A stretch of DNA of 64,000 nucleotides from CAYJAD01 sp964368075 (lineage in GTDB: Bacteria; Desulfobacterota; Desulfovibrionia; Desulfovibrionales; Desulfovibrionaceae): positions 1 through 64,000 of the forward strand of contig CAYJAD010000008.1 in assembly GCA_964368075.1 (NCBI GenBank), given 5' to 3'. The notes under the pieces are model-generated. The model made no database searches. It saw nothing but the letters and a program-made list of their open reading frames with translations, and was not told where the DNA came from. Shown here piece by piece: positions 50,018 to 60,194 of this stretch; within the stretch, counting starts at the first letter, position 1; each line of letters starts with the position of its first letter. The position numbers were made by a program, and so were the translations under genes.

Positions 50018-52105
50018 ATGAGCTACAATGCCATTCACTCAACTGCAAACACTCCTGAGCAAGAGCATATTGAACTTTTTGCGCGTATTTCTGCGCGCAT
50101 ACTTACTGCCCAAGATGAAGCTGATTTTTTAGATACAACCCTAGCAGACATAGGTTGTGTCTTACAGGTAGGCCGCGCTTACATAATTGAATATAATGAT
50201 GAGCTTTGGTCTAATACCTATGAGTGGGTGAATTCTGGAGTCACCCACTTTATGGACACTATGCAAAATGCCGACTATTCACCGTGGACAAAAGAAGGCG
50301 AAATATTTCATCCTCTCATGATTGGAAGACCTTGCATTATCTATGATACAAGCGCCATCGAAGATAATAACATACGAGAGTACATGATAAATCAAGGTAA
50401 TGTCTCTCTTATTATGGTACCTCTTTTTTTTGGCGGAAAAATCGTCGGAATTTTTGGCGTCGATCAATGTAAAAAAATAGAAAACTGGGCAGAAAAAACC
50501 GTTAGCACTATTATTGTTTTGGGAAATATTTTAAATAATGCCAGAACCTATTTCTATACGCAAAAACGTATCCAAACAAAGAAACGACATATTCAAACAC
50601 TCTTTGATGCTTTCCCTTTTCCTATTTATATTGTTAACCTTGATGACTATTCTACCCTATTTTTCAATAAAGCTATGAATACTTTTTGCGATACATCGCA
50701 AGCAATGCAAAAACCTTGTTACAAAGCTTTTCGCAATCTTGATAGCCCGTGTTCTTTTTGTCAACGTGACTTGATTAAAAAAGGGGATCCTCCTCATGTA
50801 TGGCATTACCATGATCCGAAAACAAATTTGGACTATAAAAGCATAGACCGCTGTATGACATGGGAAAACGTGGATAACGCTATGCTTTCTATAGCTATAG
50901 ATATTACAGATTCTTTACGTTTACAACGCGAACAAGTGCTTGAGAGAGAGTCAAACCTCGCTAAGGGACGCTTCTTAGCCAATATGAGCCACGAATTGCG
51001 CACTCCATTAAATGGCATTATTGGTATGACGCATTTAGCAAACAAAGCTAATACCCAAAAAAATGTTGGTTTTTATCTGGATAAAATACATGTTTCTTCC
51101 AATAACCTTCTGAACATTATTAATGATATTTTAGATTTTTCAAAAATTGAAAACAATGAAATGACCTTGGAAAATCGAGCTTTTAGTTTATCAGAAGTAA
51201 TCTTTGAAGCCCAAGGAATTTTGCAAACAGAGGTAAACCGCAAAGGTATATTTTTACAATGTCATGTAGATAATGCCTTGCCCCCCTTTTTAGAAGGTGA
51301 CTCCTTACGTCTTTTGCAAATTATTTTAAATTTAACGAACAATGCCATAAAATTTACAGACACAGGCGGTGTATATATAGAAGCTTATGCCACTGAAAGT
51401 ACGGATACAATGCAGCATGTACGCTTGCAAGTGAGAGATAGTGGCATAGGCATTTCACCAGAGCAATTAGAGAAGCTTTTCACAGAATTTAGCCAAGCAG
51501 AAGCATCTACTACTCGTCGTTATGGAGGCACTGGTCTTGGACTTACCATTGTTCAGCGCCTTGCTCAGCTTATGGGGGGAAGCATTCGCGTTGAAAGCAC
51601 ATTAGGCAAAGGGTCTACCTTTATTTGCGATATTGCTCTAGCTAAACCACTAAGACAAGAAAAACCCGTCAACTCTGGTGAAGAGGCCACAGTATCAGAA
51701 GAAGTAGATATCAGCGGCGTACACATTCTTCTTGTGGAAGATAATGAAATTAACATACTTATAGCCACAGAAGTTTTGGAACAGTACGGATGTGTTGTAG
51801 AGTGCGCCACCGACGGCATTATTGCTCTAGAAATGCTGGCAAGCAATAACTATGATTTGGTGCTTATGGACATACAAATGCCTAATATGGATGGTATAGA
51901 GGCAACTATAAACATACGTAAGCAAGAAAAGTTTAACACCTTGCCCATTGTGGCCATGTCTGCTCATGCACAAGTACAAGATCATGAAAAAAGTCGGCAA
52001 GTGGGAATGCAAGAGCATATAACCAAGCCCTTTAGCCCCGACCAATTGCGTAAAGTTATTTATAAGTTTACACATAAGCCCTTTCTTTTTTCTGAAGAAA
52101 TATAA
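50018..52105 (+). CDS. Hybrid sensor histidine kinase 1 (GAF-PAS-HisKA-HATPase-REC)
   Basis: The 695-residue cytoplasmic protein has a GAF-like domain (about 20-175), a PAS-like domain with a cysteine motif (KPCYKAFRNLDSPCSFCQRD near 238-257), a HisKA domain with phosphoacceptor His in NMSHELRTPLNG (near 323-334), HATPase with N box NLTNNAIKF and G boxes GTGLGL, and a C-terminal receiver with Asp in LVLMDIQMPNMDG (near 616). There is no Hpt, so phosphate would pass to a separate Hpt or the REC acts as an output brake. GGAGTACCT precedes the ATG. It is the first of two tandem paralogues just upstream of cheB. Confidence 0.95.
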   Translation: MSYNAIHSTANTPEQEHIELFARISARILTAQDEADFLDTTLADIGCVLQVGRAYIIEYNDELWSNTYEWVNSGVTHFMDTMQNADYSPWTKEGEIFHPLMIGRPCIIYDTSAIEDNNIREYMINQGNVSLIMVPLFFGGKIVGIFGVDQCKKIENWAEKTVSTIIVLGNILNNARTYFYTQKRIQTKKRHIQTLFDAFPFPIYIVNLDDYSTLFFNKAMNTFCDTSQAMQKPCYKAFRNLDSPCSFCQRDLIKKGDPPHVWHYHDPKTNLDYKSIDRCMTWENVDNAMLSIAIDITDSLRLQREQVLERESNLAKGRFLANMSHELRTPLNGIIGMTHLANKANTQKNVGFYLDKIHVSSNNLLNIINDILDFSKIENNEMTLENRAFSLSEVIFEAQGILQTEVNRKGIFLQCHVDNALPPFLEGDSLRLLQIILNLTNNAIKFTDTGGVYIEAYATESTDTMQHVRLQVRDSGIGISPEQLEKLFTEFSQAEASTTRRYGGTGLGLTIVQRLAQLMGGSIRVESTLGKGSTFICDIALAKPLRQEKPVNSGEEATVSEEVDISGVHILLVEDNEINILIATEVLEQYGCVVECATDGIIALEMLASNNYDLVLMDIQMPNMDGIEATINIRKQEKFNTLPIVAMSAHAQVQDHEKSRQVGMQEHITKPFSPDQLRKVIYKFTHKPFLFSEEI

Positions 52106-52119
52106 CAGGAGGCCGTTCT

Positions 52120-54189
52120 ATGCAAAACAAAGTATCGTCCTCTTTAGCCACCACGCAAAACATATTAGACCTTTTCATGAAGGTTTCTAGTAATATGCTT
52201 GTGTCTGCCGACCTAAATACTTTTATAGAAGAAAGCCTAGCTGATGTGGGTCGCATGCTTAATGTACACCGTAGCTACATTTTCAAAAAAGTACAGGACA
52301 ATTGGGAATTAACGCTTTCTTGGGTGGCCCCAACCACACCCCCTTTTGTGAACTTTGTAGGGGGTGAAAGCCCGCAAAAAGTTTTTGAAGAAGACAATAT
52401 GTTCGGTTTCTTAGAAGCTGGCAAGCCTTATATCATAAATTCCATAGACACTTTTTCCAATAAAGCAGGTGCGGAGACTTTAAAAAAAGTACACATTGTC
52501 AGCCTTATTATTGTACCTCTCTTTTCAGATGGCAAACTTGTTGCGCTTTTTGGCGTAGATCAATGTAGTCATGTGGAAAATTGGGTGCAAAAAAACCTTA
52601 ATGCTGTTATCACTGTGGGGCATTTACTTAACAATGCCCTTAACTATTTTAACTCTCTAGACTTCCTCAAAAAAAGAGAAGAGGAAACGCAAGAATTATT
52701 AGATGCTTTGCCTTTTCCCATCTATATATCCAATCCGCAAACTTACGAAATGCTTTGTTGCAATAAAATGACCTGCGATCATGTTGGCGACAGCAACCCT
52801 TTGTATAAAAAATGTTACAAAGTCATTTTTAATTATGACAGTCCGTGCGAATTTTGTAAAACTTCTTGTCTTTCGCCCAATAGCGAACCCTTTATCTGGG
52901 ATTTAACCATCGATCATTTACAAGCAGATTTTAAAGTTATTGATAGCTTTATCCAATGGCACGATGTAGAGCAAGCAAAACTCACTATTGCTTTAGACAT
53001 TGCTGATTCGTTACGCTTACAACGCGAACAAGTACTAGAACGCGAATCCTCCAAGGCAAAAAGTCGTTTTTTAGCCAATATGAGCCATGAATTGCGCACC
53101 CCTTTAAATGGCATTATAGGCATGACCAACCTTGCCATACAGGACAATGAAAACCCTAAGATTAGCGATTATTTAGACAAAATTCAATTTTCCTCCAAAA
53201 ACCTCTTGACCATCATAAATAATATCTTAGATTTTTCTAAAATGGAAGCAGGAAAGCTAGAATTAGAGCATCATATTTTTTCACCCGGCGAAGTGTGTAA
53301 AAACACTGTGGAAGATTATCGGGAACATGCCAAAAGCAAAGGAATATCCTTAAAGTACTTCATCGATGCCAATACACCATCGGCTCTATTAGGTGATTCT
53401 TTACGCTTTTCGCAGATATTACTCCATCTTATCAAAAATGCCATCGCTTTTACGGAAGAGGGAGGCGTGTGCATTTCACTGTACACCGCCACAAAAAATT
53501 CTGAAAACAATAAACAACTCTTACGGCTCATCATTCAGGACAGCGGTATTGGTATGACAGAGCAAGAGACAAAACAGCTTTTTTACTTTTTTACACAAGC
53601 AGACAGTTCCAGCACGCGTCGTCACGGTGGAACGGGTCTTGGTCTTGCCATTGTAGACCATTTAATAACTCTTATGGGCGGTGAAATATCAGTAGAAAGT
53701 ACCGTGGGAAAAGGAACTACCTTTACTTGTCACATTCCATTTGTATTGCCCCAAAGCGACGATGCTTTGCTTTTCACAGCACAAGAAGAACACAACCTAC
53801 CACAAGGATTGCGTATTTTACTTACTGAAGATAATGAGATTAATAGTCTTATTGCCTATGAAATTCTTACGCGCTTAGGCTGCGTGGTAGACTGTGCTCA
53901 CGATGGCATTCAAGCTTTAGAATATTTAGAAAAAAAATCCTACGACTTAGTTTTTATGGATGTGCAAATGCCCCACATGAATGGTATTGAAGCAACAGAG
54001 CATATTCGTAAAGATGCACGCTTTGATACCTTGCCCATAGTAGCCCTAACGGCGCATATTCTCACAGAAGAAATCGATAAATGCTATGCCTCGGGCATGC
54101 AAAGTCATGTGCTAAAACCCATTTCGACCCAAACTTTAACCAAAGCCCTTACGGAATTTGCTCAAAAAAACTTTACTTTTTCTCGATGA
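52120..54189 (+). CDS. Hybrid sensor histidine kinase 2, tandem paralogue
   Basis: The 689-residue protein repeats the architecture of the gene before it: GAF-like, PAS with KKCYKVIFNYDSPCEFCKTS (near 228-247), HisKA NMSHELRTPLNG (near 321), HATPase, REC with LVFMDVQMPHMNG. The N box reads HLIKNAIAF instead of NLTNNAIKF, which keeps the key Asn. It lies 14 bp after the first kinase with AGGAGG before the ATG, so both come from one transcript. It arose by local duplication, most of it now diverged. Confidence 0.95.
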   Translation: MQNKVSSSLATTQNILDLFMKVSSNMLVSADLNTFIEESLADVGRMLNVHRSYIFKKVQDNWELTLSWVAPTTPPFVNFVGGESPQKVFEEDNMFGFLEAGKPYIINSIDTFSNKAGAETLKKVHIVSLIIVPLFSDGKLVALFGVDQCSHVENWVQKNLNAVITVGHLLNNALNYFNSLDFLKKREEETQELLDALPFPIYISNPQTYEMLCCNKMTCDHVGDSNPLYKKCYKVIFNYDSPCEFCKTSCLSPNSEPFIWDLTIDHLQADFKVIDSFIQWHDVEQAKLTIALDIADSLRLQREQVLERESSKAKSRFLANMSHELRTPLNGIIGMTNLAIQDNENPKISDYLDKIQFSSKNLLTIINNILDFSKMEAGKLELEHHIFSPGEVCKNTVEDYREHAKSKGISLKYFIDANTPSALLGDSLRFSQILLHLIKNAIAFTEEGGVCISLYTATKNSENNKQLLRLIIQDSGIGMTEQETKQLFYFFTQADSSSTRRHGGTGLGLAIVDHLITLMGGEISVESTVGKGTTFTCHIPFVLPQSDDALLFTAQEEHNLPQGLRILLTEDNEINSLIAYEILTRLGCVVDCAHDGIQALEYLEKKSYDLVFMDVQMPHMNGIEATEHIRKDARFDTLPIVALTAHILTEEIDKCYASGMQSHVLKPISTQTLTKALTEFAQKNFTFSR

Positions 54190-54248
54190 AAAAACATTAA
54201 CATTTTAATATAATAAAATATTTTTTCAGAGAGCAAAACATTTTAAAC

Positions 54249-54277
54249 TTGTCAATAAATGTACGATACTATATGCT
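54249..54277 (+). promoter_or_regulatory. Candidate promoter of the che operon
   Basis: TTGTCA (54249-54254) is followed after 17 bp by TATGCT (54272-54277), 73 bp before the cheB start. The boxes are moderate and the call is tentative. Confidence 0.3.
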
Positions 54278-54349
54278 ACTCTTTGGTATGAAGCATTTTT
54301 GTTTGATGTCCTGTTTGCCCCATTCTAATTTCTTTCAAGGGAGCTTCTT

Positions 54350-55417
54350 GTGGTAAAAGTCCTCATTGTCGATGATTCACTTTTTATGTGTAAAGCCCTA
54401 AACCATATTCTCTCTGCCGACAAGGATATTGAAGTTATAGGCATGGCCCATAACGGCAAAGAGGCTCTTGAAAAATTAAAAACCTTAGATCCTGATGTCA
54501 TTACCCTTGATGTGGAAATGCCACGTATGGACGGTTTGGCTGCTTTGCAAGAAATTATGAAAACAAAGCCCACACCCACCATTATGATTAGCTCTCTCAC
54601 TGAGCAAGGGGCAGAAACCACTTTGAAGGCTTTGGAAGCAGGAGCGTTGGACTTTTTACCTAAATCGCAAAGCACACAAGAAATGTTCGGGCCAGATCTG
54701 ACCCGTAAAATCAAGTTGTTGGCCAGAAGAAAATCGCTCATGCAATTGCGCTTTAGCATGAAAAAAAATGAAAGCTCTCGAGCAAGCACAGGCACAACTC
54801 TTAGCCGCGCCAGTGCCTCGGCATCTTGTACGCCTTGCAAAGGAGCGCGCGATATAATTGGTATTGGGGTTTCTACCGGCGGCCCACCGGCAGTACAAAA
54901 GCTTCTTTCTGCCCTCCCTGAGAATTTTCCGGCAACTATTCTTATTGCCCAACATATGCCAGCTGCATTCACAGGCCCATTTGCAAAGCGCCTTGACAAT
55001 ACATGTAAGATTTCCGTTAGCGAAGCCGTTGGGGGTGAGCGACCCAAACAGGGCCACGCCTACATTGCCCCAGGTGGAAAGCATTTACGCCTGCGCATGC
55101 GCGGCCCCTTACCAGAATTGGTAGTTACAGAAGAACCCACCGAGGCTCTCTATAAACCTTCTGCCACAGAACTTATGCATTCCATTGCCTCCTGCTTGCC
55201 ACGTCGCTCTATAGGACTTATACTTACTGGCATGGGCAGCGATGGTTTGGAAGGAATACGAGCCCTCAAAGAAAAAGGGGGCTATATCATGGCCCAAAAC
55301 GAAGCTTCCTGCGTGGTATACGGCATGCCTAAAGCCATTGTGGATGCAAATTTATCAGATAACACATTGGAGCTAGATGCCATAGCCAATGCTCTTATCA
55401 CAGCCGTCAAAGGCTGA
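54350..55417 (+). CDS. cheB: Chemotaxis protein-glutamate methylesterase CheB
   Basis: CheB removes methyl groups from receptors when phosphorylated by CheA. The 355-residue protein has a receiver domain (LIVDDSLFM; phospho-Asp in VITLDVEMPRMDG near 54) and the methylesterase domain with GVSTGGPPA (catalytic Ser near 180), AQHMP (His) and LTGMGSDG (Asp). A Ser/Thr/Lys-rich linker joins them. The start is a GTG at 54350 with AAGGGAG upstream. It opens the operon that ends with cheA. Confidence 0.96.
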   Translation: MVKVLIVDDSLFMCKALNHILSADKDIEVIGMAHNGKEALEKLKTLDPDVITLDVEMPRMDGLAALQEIMKTKPTPTIMISSLTEQGAETTLKALEAGALDFLPKSQSTQEMFGPDLTRKIKLLARRKSLMQLRFSMKKNESSRASTGTTLSRASASASCTPCKGARDIIGIGVSTGGPPAVQKLLSALPENFPATILIAQHMPAAFTGPFAKRLDNTCKISVSEAVGGERPKQGHAYIAPGGKHLRLRMRGPLPELVVTEEPTEALYKPSATELMHSIASCLPRRSIGLILTGMGSDGLEGIRALKEKGGYIMAQNEASCVVYGMPKAIVDANLSDNTLELDAIANALITAVKG

Positions 55418-55437
55418 TTTCCAGAAGGAACAAATTT

Positions 55438-57372
55438 ATGAGTACAGCAATACACTATGACTCAAAAGCAATTTTAGAAGCTTTGGAAAGCCCAGATACT
55501 GACGCTATTAGAGGAGCTGCCTTTGAAGCTGGTGATGCATGCCTTGTGGATGCTATTCCTCTTTTAAGTGAGCATATAAAAAGCAAAAATGTGGGCATTC
55601 AAGAAGCTGCTGAATATGCTTTGCGTAAAATTCGTGGTCCACAAACTATACAAAAAATGTTGCCTCATTTGCACAGTGAAGATTCATCCCTGCGCAATGT
55701 AGCCATGGACATTTTGCGTGAAATTAGCTGCGATGATATTCCCTCACTTACGGAGCTTTTGCGTAATCCAGACCCTGACATTCGTATTTTTATGTCTGAT
55801 ATTTTAGGACATTCCAAAAGTAAATCAGCCGTTGCTCCCTTATGTGAAGCACTTTTAAAAGACCCTGAAGTTAATGTGCGCTATCAGGCCGCCATGAGCC
55901 TTGGTAACTTGGCTTTTCCCGAAGCAGCAAGTGCCTTACATCAAGCTATGCAAGATGAAGAGTGGGTACAGTTTTCTGTGGTGGAAGCCCTTACAAAAAT
56001 TCGCGATGACAGCGCCATTAATACTTTAGTGCAATCTTTAAATTCCTGTTCTCCCTTGGTGGCATCCATCATTATCGATGCCCTTGGCGAGTTAAAAAAT
56101 ATTAAAGCTGTTCCCCTCTTGCTTAAATTTATTGAACAAGCTCCAGAGGTTTTACGCCATAAAGCAGTAAAAGCCATCGTGCAAATTTTAGGGGCAGATT
56201 CCTTGTGTCTCATTTCAGAAAAAGAACAAGGCAAGTTCCGTGGATACCTTGAAGAAGCGCTGCAAGATGAAGATGAGGACCTTTTACATATAGCCCTTAT
56301 GGGACTTTCTGTAATGGGTAAAGACAGCTCCTCTCAAGCCATAATGCAATTGCTTGAAAGATATGCACGTAAATCAGAACACGATGTATACCAAATGGCC
56401 ACAAAAGTTTTAGCACAAATTGGGTATAACGAAGCCTTTGCTTCCTTCCTTACCCCCGAAAACTTTGTACAAGCCCGTTTGGCATGTGAAGCGTGTTTAC
56501 ATTTAGACAATGCCGATGCTGTACCTAAGTTACAAGAGATTTTCTGGACGCTGGAAAGAGATAGTCAACGCCTTGCGGCCAAATATCTTTCCGCTTACAG
56601 CGAAGAAAAAGACGCTGAATTTATGCTGGATATTTTAAAGAAGAATGTCGATGAAGACATAACAAAAAGCGCTATTATTTGTCTTGGCAATAAACTACAC
56701 TACGAAGAAGCTCAAGAAACCATTTTTTCTTATTTAGAGCATTCCTATACCGATATAAAAGAAGCGGCTTTAGAAGCTTGTATTCATTTACACACCCCTG
56801 CTTTGGCCGAGCATTTTATCCAATGGCTTAACGAAGGCGAAGAAGAACAGCGCATGATGGCTGTTTATGCCTTGGGAGCCTTTGGAGTGCAAGAAAACTA
56901 TTCTGCAATTTTACGAGCTATGCACGATGAAAGCGCCGCTGTGCGCCAATTAGCCGTAGAAGCGTTAACGCAGCCCAATGCCGTCATCTTGCATGAATAC
57001 CTAGAAAACTTATTTAAAATGCTTAACGATATGGCGCCAGAAGTGCGCATTGCCGTCATTGATGTGCTGGGGACCTCAAAAGATACCACGGCTCTTCCCT
57101 ATTTACTCAATGCCCTTAATGATGATAATGAGTGGGTATGCATACGTGCCATGGAAGCCTTAACTGAATTTATGCCAACAGAAGCATTGGAAGAAGCTTT
57201 GTTGCCGCATATAGCCAAGGCCACTCCCATGATAACTCTTAAAATTATAGAAATTTTCTCCATTACTGGTGGTGAAGAGGCTTTTAAAGCCCTTCTTGAC
57301 ATGATGCAAACCGACATTGTTGAAATTCAACAAGCAGCTTCTGAAGCTATCGCAAAAATTAAGGCAGGCTAA
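55438..57372 (+). CDS. HEAT-repeat protein
   Basis: The 644-residue protein is made of HEAT-like helical pairs from start to end, with recurring patterns such as VRYQAAMSLGNLAFPEA, VRQLAVEALTQPNA and VRIAVIDVLGTSKDTTAL. There is no signal peptide, membrane helix or enzyme motif. HEAT solenoids are protein-binding scaffolds; here its place between cheB and cheR (20 bp and 3 bp away) suggests it holds or positions the chemotaxis signalling proteins. The exact partner is unknown. Confidence 0.9.
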   Translation: MSTAIHYDSKAILEALESPDTDAIRGAAFEAGDACLVDAIPLLSEHIKSKNVGIQEAAEYALRKIRGPQTIQKMLPHLHSEDSSLRNVAMDILREISCDDIPSLTELLRNPDPDIRIFMSDILGHSKSKSAVAPLCEALLKDPEVNVRYQAAMSLGNLAFPEAASALHQAMQDEEWVQFSVVEALTKIRDDSAINTLVQSLNSCSPLVASIIIDALGELKNIKAVPLLLKFIEQAPEVLRHKAVKAIVQILGADSLCLISEKEQGKFRGYLEEALQDEDEDLLHIALMGLSVMGKDSSSQAIMQLLERYARKSEHDVYQMATKVLAQIGYNEAFASFLTPENFVQARLACEACLHLDNADAVPKLQEIFWTLERDSQRLAAKYLSAYSEEKDAEFMLDILKKNVDEDITKSAIICLGNKLHYEEAQETIFSYLEHSYTDIKEAALEACIHLHTPALAEHFIQWLNEGEEEQRMMAVYALGAFGVQENYSAILRAMHDESAAVRQLAVEALTQPNAVILHEYLENLFKMLNDMAPEVRIAVIDVLGTSKDTTALPYLLNALNDDNEWVCIRAMEALTEFMPTEALEEALLPHIAKATPMITLKIIEIFSITGGEEAFKALLDMMQTDIVEIQQAASEAIAKIKAG

Positions 57373-57375
57373 CTT

Positions 57376-58257
57376 ATGTCTTCACTATTCAAACGGCCCA
57401 CATCTCCCTTTAAACAAGAGTTGAAAATTTCTGATGAAGAATTTATTCAACTTCGGGATTTTATTTATCAACAATGTGGGATTTTTATTGCTGAGAACCG
57501 AAAATATTTGGTGGAAAACAGGCTCAGTAATCGAATTAAAGAATTAAAGTTAAAATCTTATTCAGAGTATTATAATTTTTTACGCTTTGATCCCAGTAAA
57601 AAAACAGAGCTCAACCGGCTTTTTGAAGTAGTTACCACCAACGAAACCAGTTTTTATAGAAACCCACCGCAGCTTAAGGTGTTTCAAAATATTGTTTTGA
57701 AACAAACAATTGAAGAATGTCGTAAAGCTGGGCGTAAGCGTTTGCGTATTTGGTCAGCAGGCTGTTCTACAGGCGAAGAACCCTATACCATCGCCATGAT
57801 TTTGCATGAAATTTTGAAAACAGAAATTGCCACTTGGGATATAAAAATTACCGCTAACGACCTTTCAGAAGCGGTGCTTGCTGCTGCAAGACAAGGTAGA
57901 TATTCTGAATATAGCTTGCGCACCACTCCAAAAGACATTGTGGCTAAATACTTTACCTTAAGAGATGGTGTCTACACGGTAAATCCCAATGTAAAACGCT
58001 TGGTTAGCTTTGGTCAAATCAACCTTAATGACAAGTTACAACTTTCTCGGGTAGAAAAATCTCATGCGGTTTTTTGCCGAAATGTTATTATTTACTTTGA
58101 CAACGATATGAAAAAACGTGTTATTAACGCTTTTTACGACAATCTTCTTCCTGGTGGTTCTTTGCACATTGGGCACTCAGAGTCATTGCACAGCATTAGC
58201 CGTGCTTTTACACCAGAACATTACACAGGCATTATAGTATATAGAAAACAAGCTTAA
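57376..58257 (+). CDS. cheR: Chemotaxis protein methyltransferase CheR
   Basis: CheR methylates receptor glutamates using S-adenosylmethionine. The 293-residue protein has the N-terminal helical domain (about 15-85) and the methyltransferase fold with TNETSFYRNPPQLKVF (near 90-105), WSAGCSTGEEPYTIAM (near 130-145) and HAVFCRNVIIYFD (near 230-242). It begins 3 bp after the HEAT gene. Confidence 0.96.
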   Translation: MSSLFKRPTSPFKQELKISDEEFIQLRDFIYQQCGIFIAENRKYLVENRLSNRIKELKLKSYSEYYNFLRFDPSKKTELNRLFEVVTTNETSFYRNPPQLKVFQNIVLKQTIEECRKAGRKRLRIWSAGCSTGEEPYTIAMILHEILKTEIATWDIKITANDLSEAVLAAARQGRYSEYSLRTTPKDIVAKYFTLRDGVYTVNPNVKRLVSFGQINLNDKLQLSRVEKSHAVFCRNVIIYFDNDMKKRVINAFYDNLLPGGSLHIGHSESLHSISRAFTPEHYTGIIVYRKQA

Positions 58258-58280
58258 CGGGAATACAAGCAAGGCTCCTG

Positions 58281-59069
58281 ATGCGTACAGCACATTCTGC
58301 CAAAATTTTGGCCATTGCCAATCAAAAGGGAGGAGTGGGTAAAACCACCACAACACTTACCCTTGGAACGGCATTGGCAAAAAAAGGTAAGCGTGTCCTT
58401 ATTCTTGATTTGGATCCGCATGCGTGTGCTTCTTTACACATGAAGTTATATCCCGAAGAACAAGAGGTCACATTACATGATCTTTTGCTCGCCGACGCCA
58501 CGCAATGGGCTGAAATATGGCAAAAACTTGCCCAAGATGTAGGCGAAAAAAATATACAAGTTGCTGCAGGCAGCATACGCCTATCAGAGCTTGAGCTTGA
58601 TTTACAAGAGCGAAAAGGCAAGGGCATGGTTCTTGCCAGAGCTTTAGCACCTGTGCAGAATAATTATGATTTTATTTTATTAGACTGCCCGCCGCATGTG
58701 GGTATTTTATTGGTTAATGCGCTGGTAGCTTCTGATTTGTTAATTATTCCAATTCAAACAGATTTTTTGGCCTTACACGGACTCAAGTTGCTTTTTGATA
58801 CATTACGTACCCTGAATAAAGTATTGCCTAGTCCCATACGCTATAAAGCCTTGCCTACCATGTATGATAAAAGAGCCAGAGCTTGCACTAAAGTACTGGA
58901 ACTTATGCGTAACAAAATGGGAACAGCTATGTTTGAAACAGTTATTGGTGTTGATACACGCTTTCGCGAAGCCAGTGCCCTTGGCACCAGCATTTATCAT
59001 ATAGCGCCAGATTCGCGCGGCGCCATGGCCTACGATGCTTTAAGCGAAGAGGTATTGCACATATGGTAA
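58281..59069 (+). CDS. ParA/MinD-like partition ATPase
   Basis: The 262-residue protein has the deviant Walker A QKGGVGKTTTT (near 15-25), Walker A' LDLDPHA and Walker B FILLDCPPHVG (near 131-141). ParA homologues within che operons position chemosensory arrays at the pole or mid-cell in other bacteria (ParC, PpfA). Its location between cheR and cheW fits that role. It overlaps the cheW-like gene by 7 bp. Confidence 0.9.
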   Translation: MRTAHSAKILAIANQKGGVGKTTTTLTLGTALAKKGKRVLILDLDPHACASLHMKLYPEEQEVTLHDLLLADATQWAEIWQKLAQDVGEKNIQVAAGSIRLSELELDLQERKGKGMVLARALAPVQNNYDFILLDCPPHVGILLVNALVASDLLIIPIQTDFLALHGLKLLFDTLRTLNKVLPSPIRYKALPTMYDKRARACTKVLELMRNKMGTAMFETVIGVDTRFREASALGTSIYHIAPDSRGAMAYDALSEEVLHIW

Positions 59070-59761
59070 AAACACCGGAGCAGTATTTTCAAGACCACGA
59101 TTTTCATTTACCGGGTACAGAAAAGATAGCAGAACAAAGCCAAAGTTCAGAAGATAGCGTCATCTTAACAGCGGCAGAACAAGCTTTTTTATTTAAATAC
59201 GTGGGCATGGAAGGTGCGCAATCCATGGGTTTAGATTTGCAGCTTTCTCAGCAGGAAATGTTGGCACTTATACCTATGACCCCACCGTTGGAAGAAGAAT
59301 TAAAACAGTATCAACAATTACAAATTATTTTCTTCCAACTGCAAGACCAAACCTTCACCGTGCCTGTGGAAGCTGTGCAAGAGGTTATACGCTATCAAAG
59401 CCCCATGCGTTTGCCCATGAGTCCACCTTTTTTGGCAGGTATTATAAATTTACGAGGAAGAGTTACACCCCTCGTATTTATGGACAAACTTTTATTTGGC
59501 AAGAACAATAACACGCAGAGTTGCCATGAAAAATTTATTATAGTTTGTCAACGTAGAGGTATACAATTTGGTATGATTATCGATCGTATTGAAAATATGT
59601 ATATCATTGCGCAAAAAAATATTTCTTGGAACGTGGAAGCAGAAATAGGCGCCAGCATAGAAAGTATATGCGGCATCTTAGAACATGAAACAAAAATTTT
59701 TGGTATAGTCTCCGTTGATAAGATAGTAAATCAGGTCTTACAAACAAGAGGTATAAAATGA
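59063..59761 (+). CDS. cheW: CheW-domain protein with N-terminal extension
   Basis: CheW couples receptors to CheA. The 232-residue protein has a CheW domain in its C-terminal ~145 residues (IIFFQLQDQTFTVPVEAVQEVIRY, then PPFLAGIINLRGRVTPLVFMDKLLFG) after an acidic ~85-residue extension that I do not recognise. The extension could bind the ParA or HEAT protein, as in ParP-type proteins, where an N-terminal region links CheA/CheW arrays to ParC; this is inference. It overlaps parA by 7 bp and cheY by 4 bp. Confidence 0.9.
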   Translation: MVKTPEQYFQDHDFHLPGTEKIAEQSQSSEDSVILTAAEQAFLFKYVGMEGAQSMGLDLQLSQQEMLALIPMTPPLEEELKQYQQLQIIFFQLQDQTFTVPVEAVQEVIRYQSPMRLPMSPPFLAGIINLRGRVTPLVFMDKLLFGKNNNTQSCHEKFIIVCQRRGIQFGMIIDRIENMYIIAQKNISWNVEAEIGASIESICGILEHETKIFGIVSVDKIVNQVLQTRGIK

Positions 59762-60126
59762 GTAAGCACATAATGGTCGTTGATGACTCTAAAACTATTC
59801 GTAATCTTTTGGCTTTCGTCATGAAGGCTGAAGGCTTTAAAGTAACTACAGCAGAAGATGGTCTTGACGGCCTTGAGCAACTATATAATGGCGCTGAAGT
59901 AGATTTGATTATTTCAGACATCAATATGCCGCGTATGGATGGTTTTACCTTTATTAAAACTTTACGCGAACAGGAAGCCTATAAAGATACACCAATTATT
60001 GTCCTTTCCACCGAAGGGCAAGAAAAAGATATTCAGCAGGGAATGAGATTTGGTGCCAACCTTTATATGGTAAAGCCAGCACAACCAGAAAAAATGGTTC
60101 GAAACATAAAGATGTTGCTCGGATAG
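59758..60126 (+). CDS. cheY: Chemotaxis response regulator CheY
   Basis: The 122-residue single receiver domain has the acidic pair VVDDSKTIRN (near 6-15), the phospho-Asp in LIISDINMPRMDG (near 52-64), Thr/Ser in VLSTEGQ and Lys in MVKPAQP (near 104-110). There is no output domain. It overlaps the CheW gene as ATGA and is followed after 68 bp by cheA. Confidence 0.95.
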   Translation: MSKHIMVVDDSKTIRNLLAFVMKAEGFKVTTAEDGLDGLEQLYNGAEVDLIISDINMPRMDGFTFIKTLREQEAYKDTPIIVLSTEGQEKDIQQGMRFGANLYMVKPAQPEKMVRNIKMLLG

Positions 60127-60194
60127 CCGATAAGACTTTTTGTAGACGGATATAGACAGTTTTATCACTATAATTTTTGCAGCAAGGGTGTACT

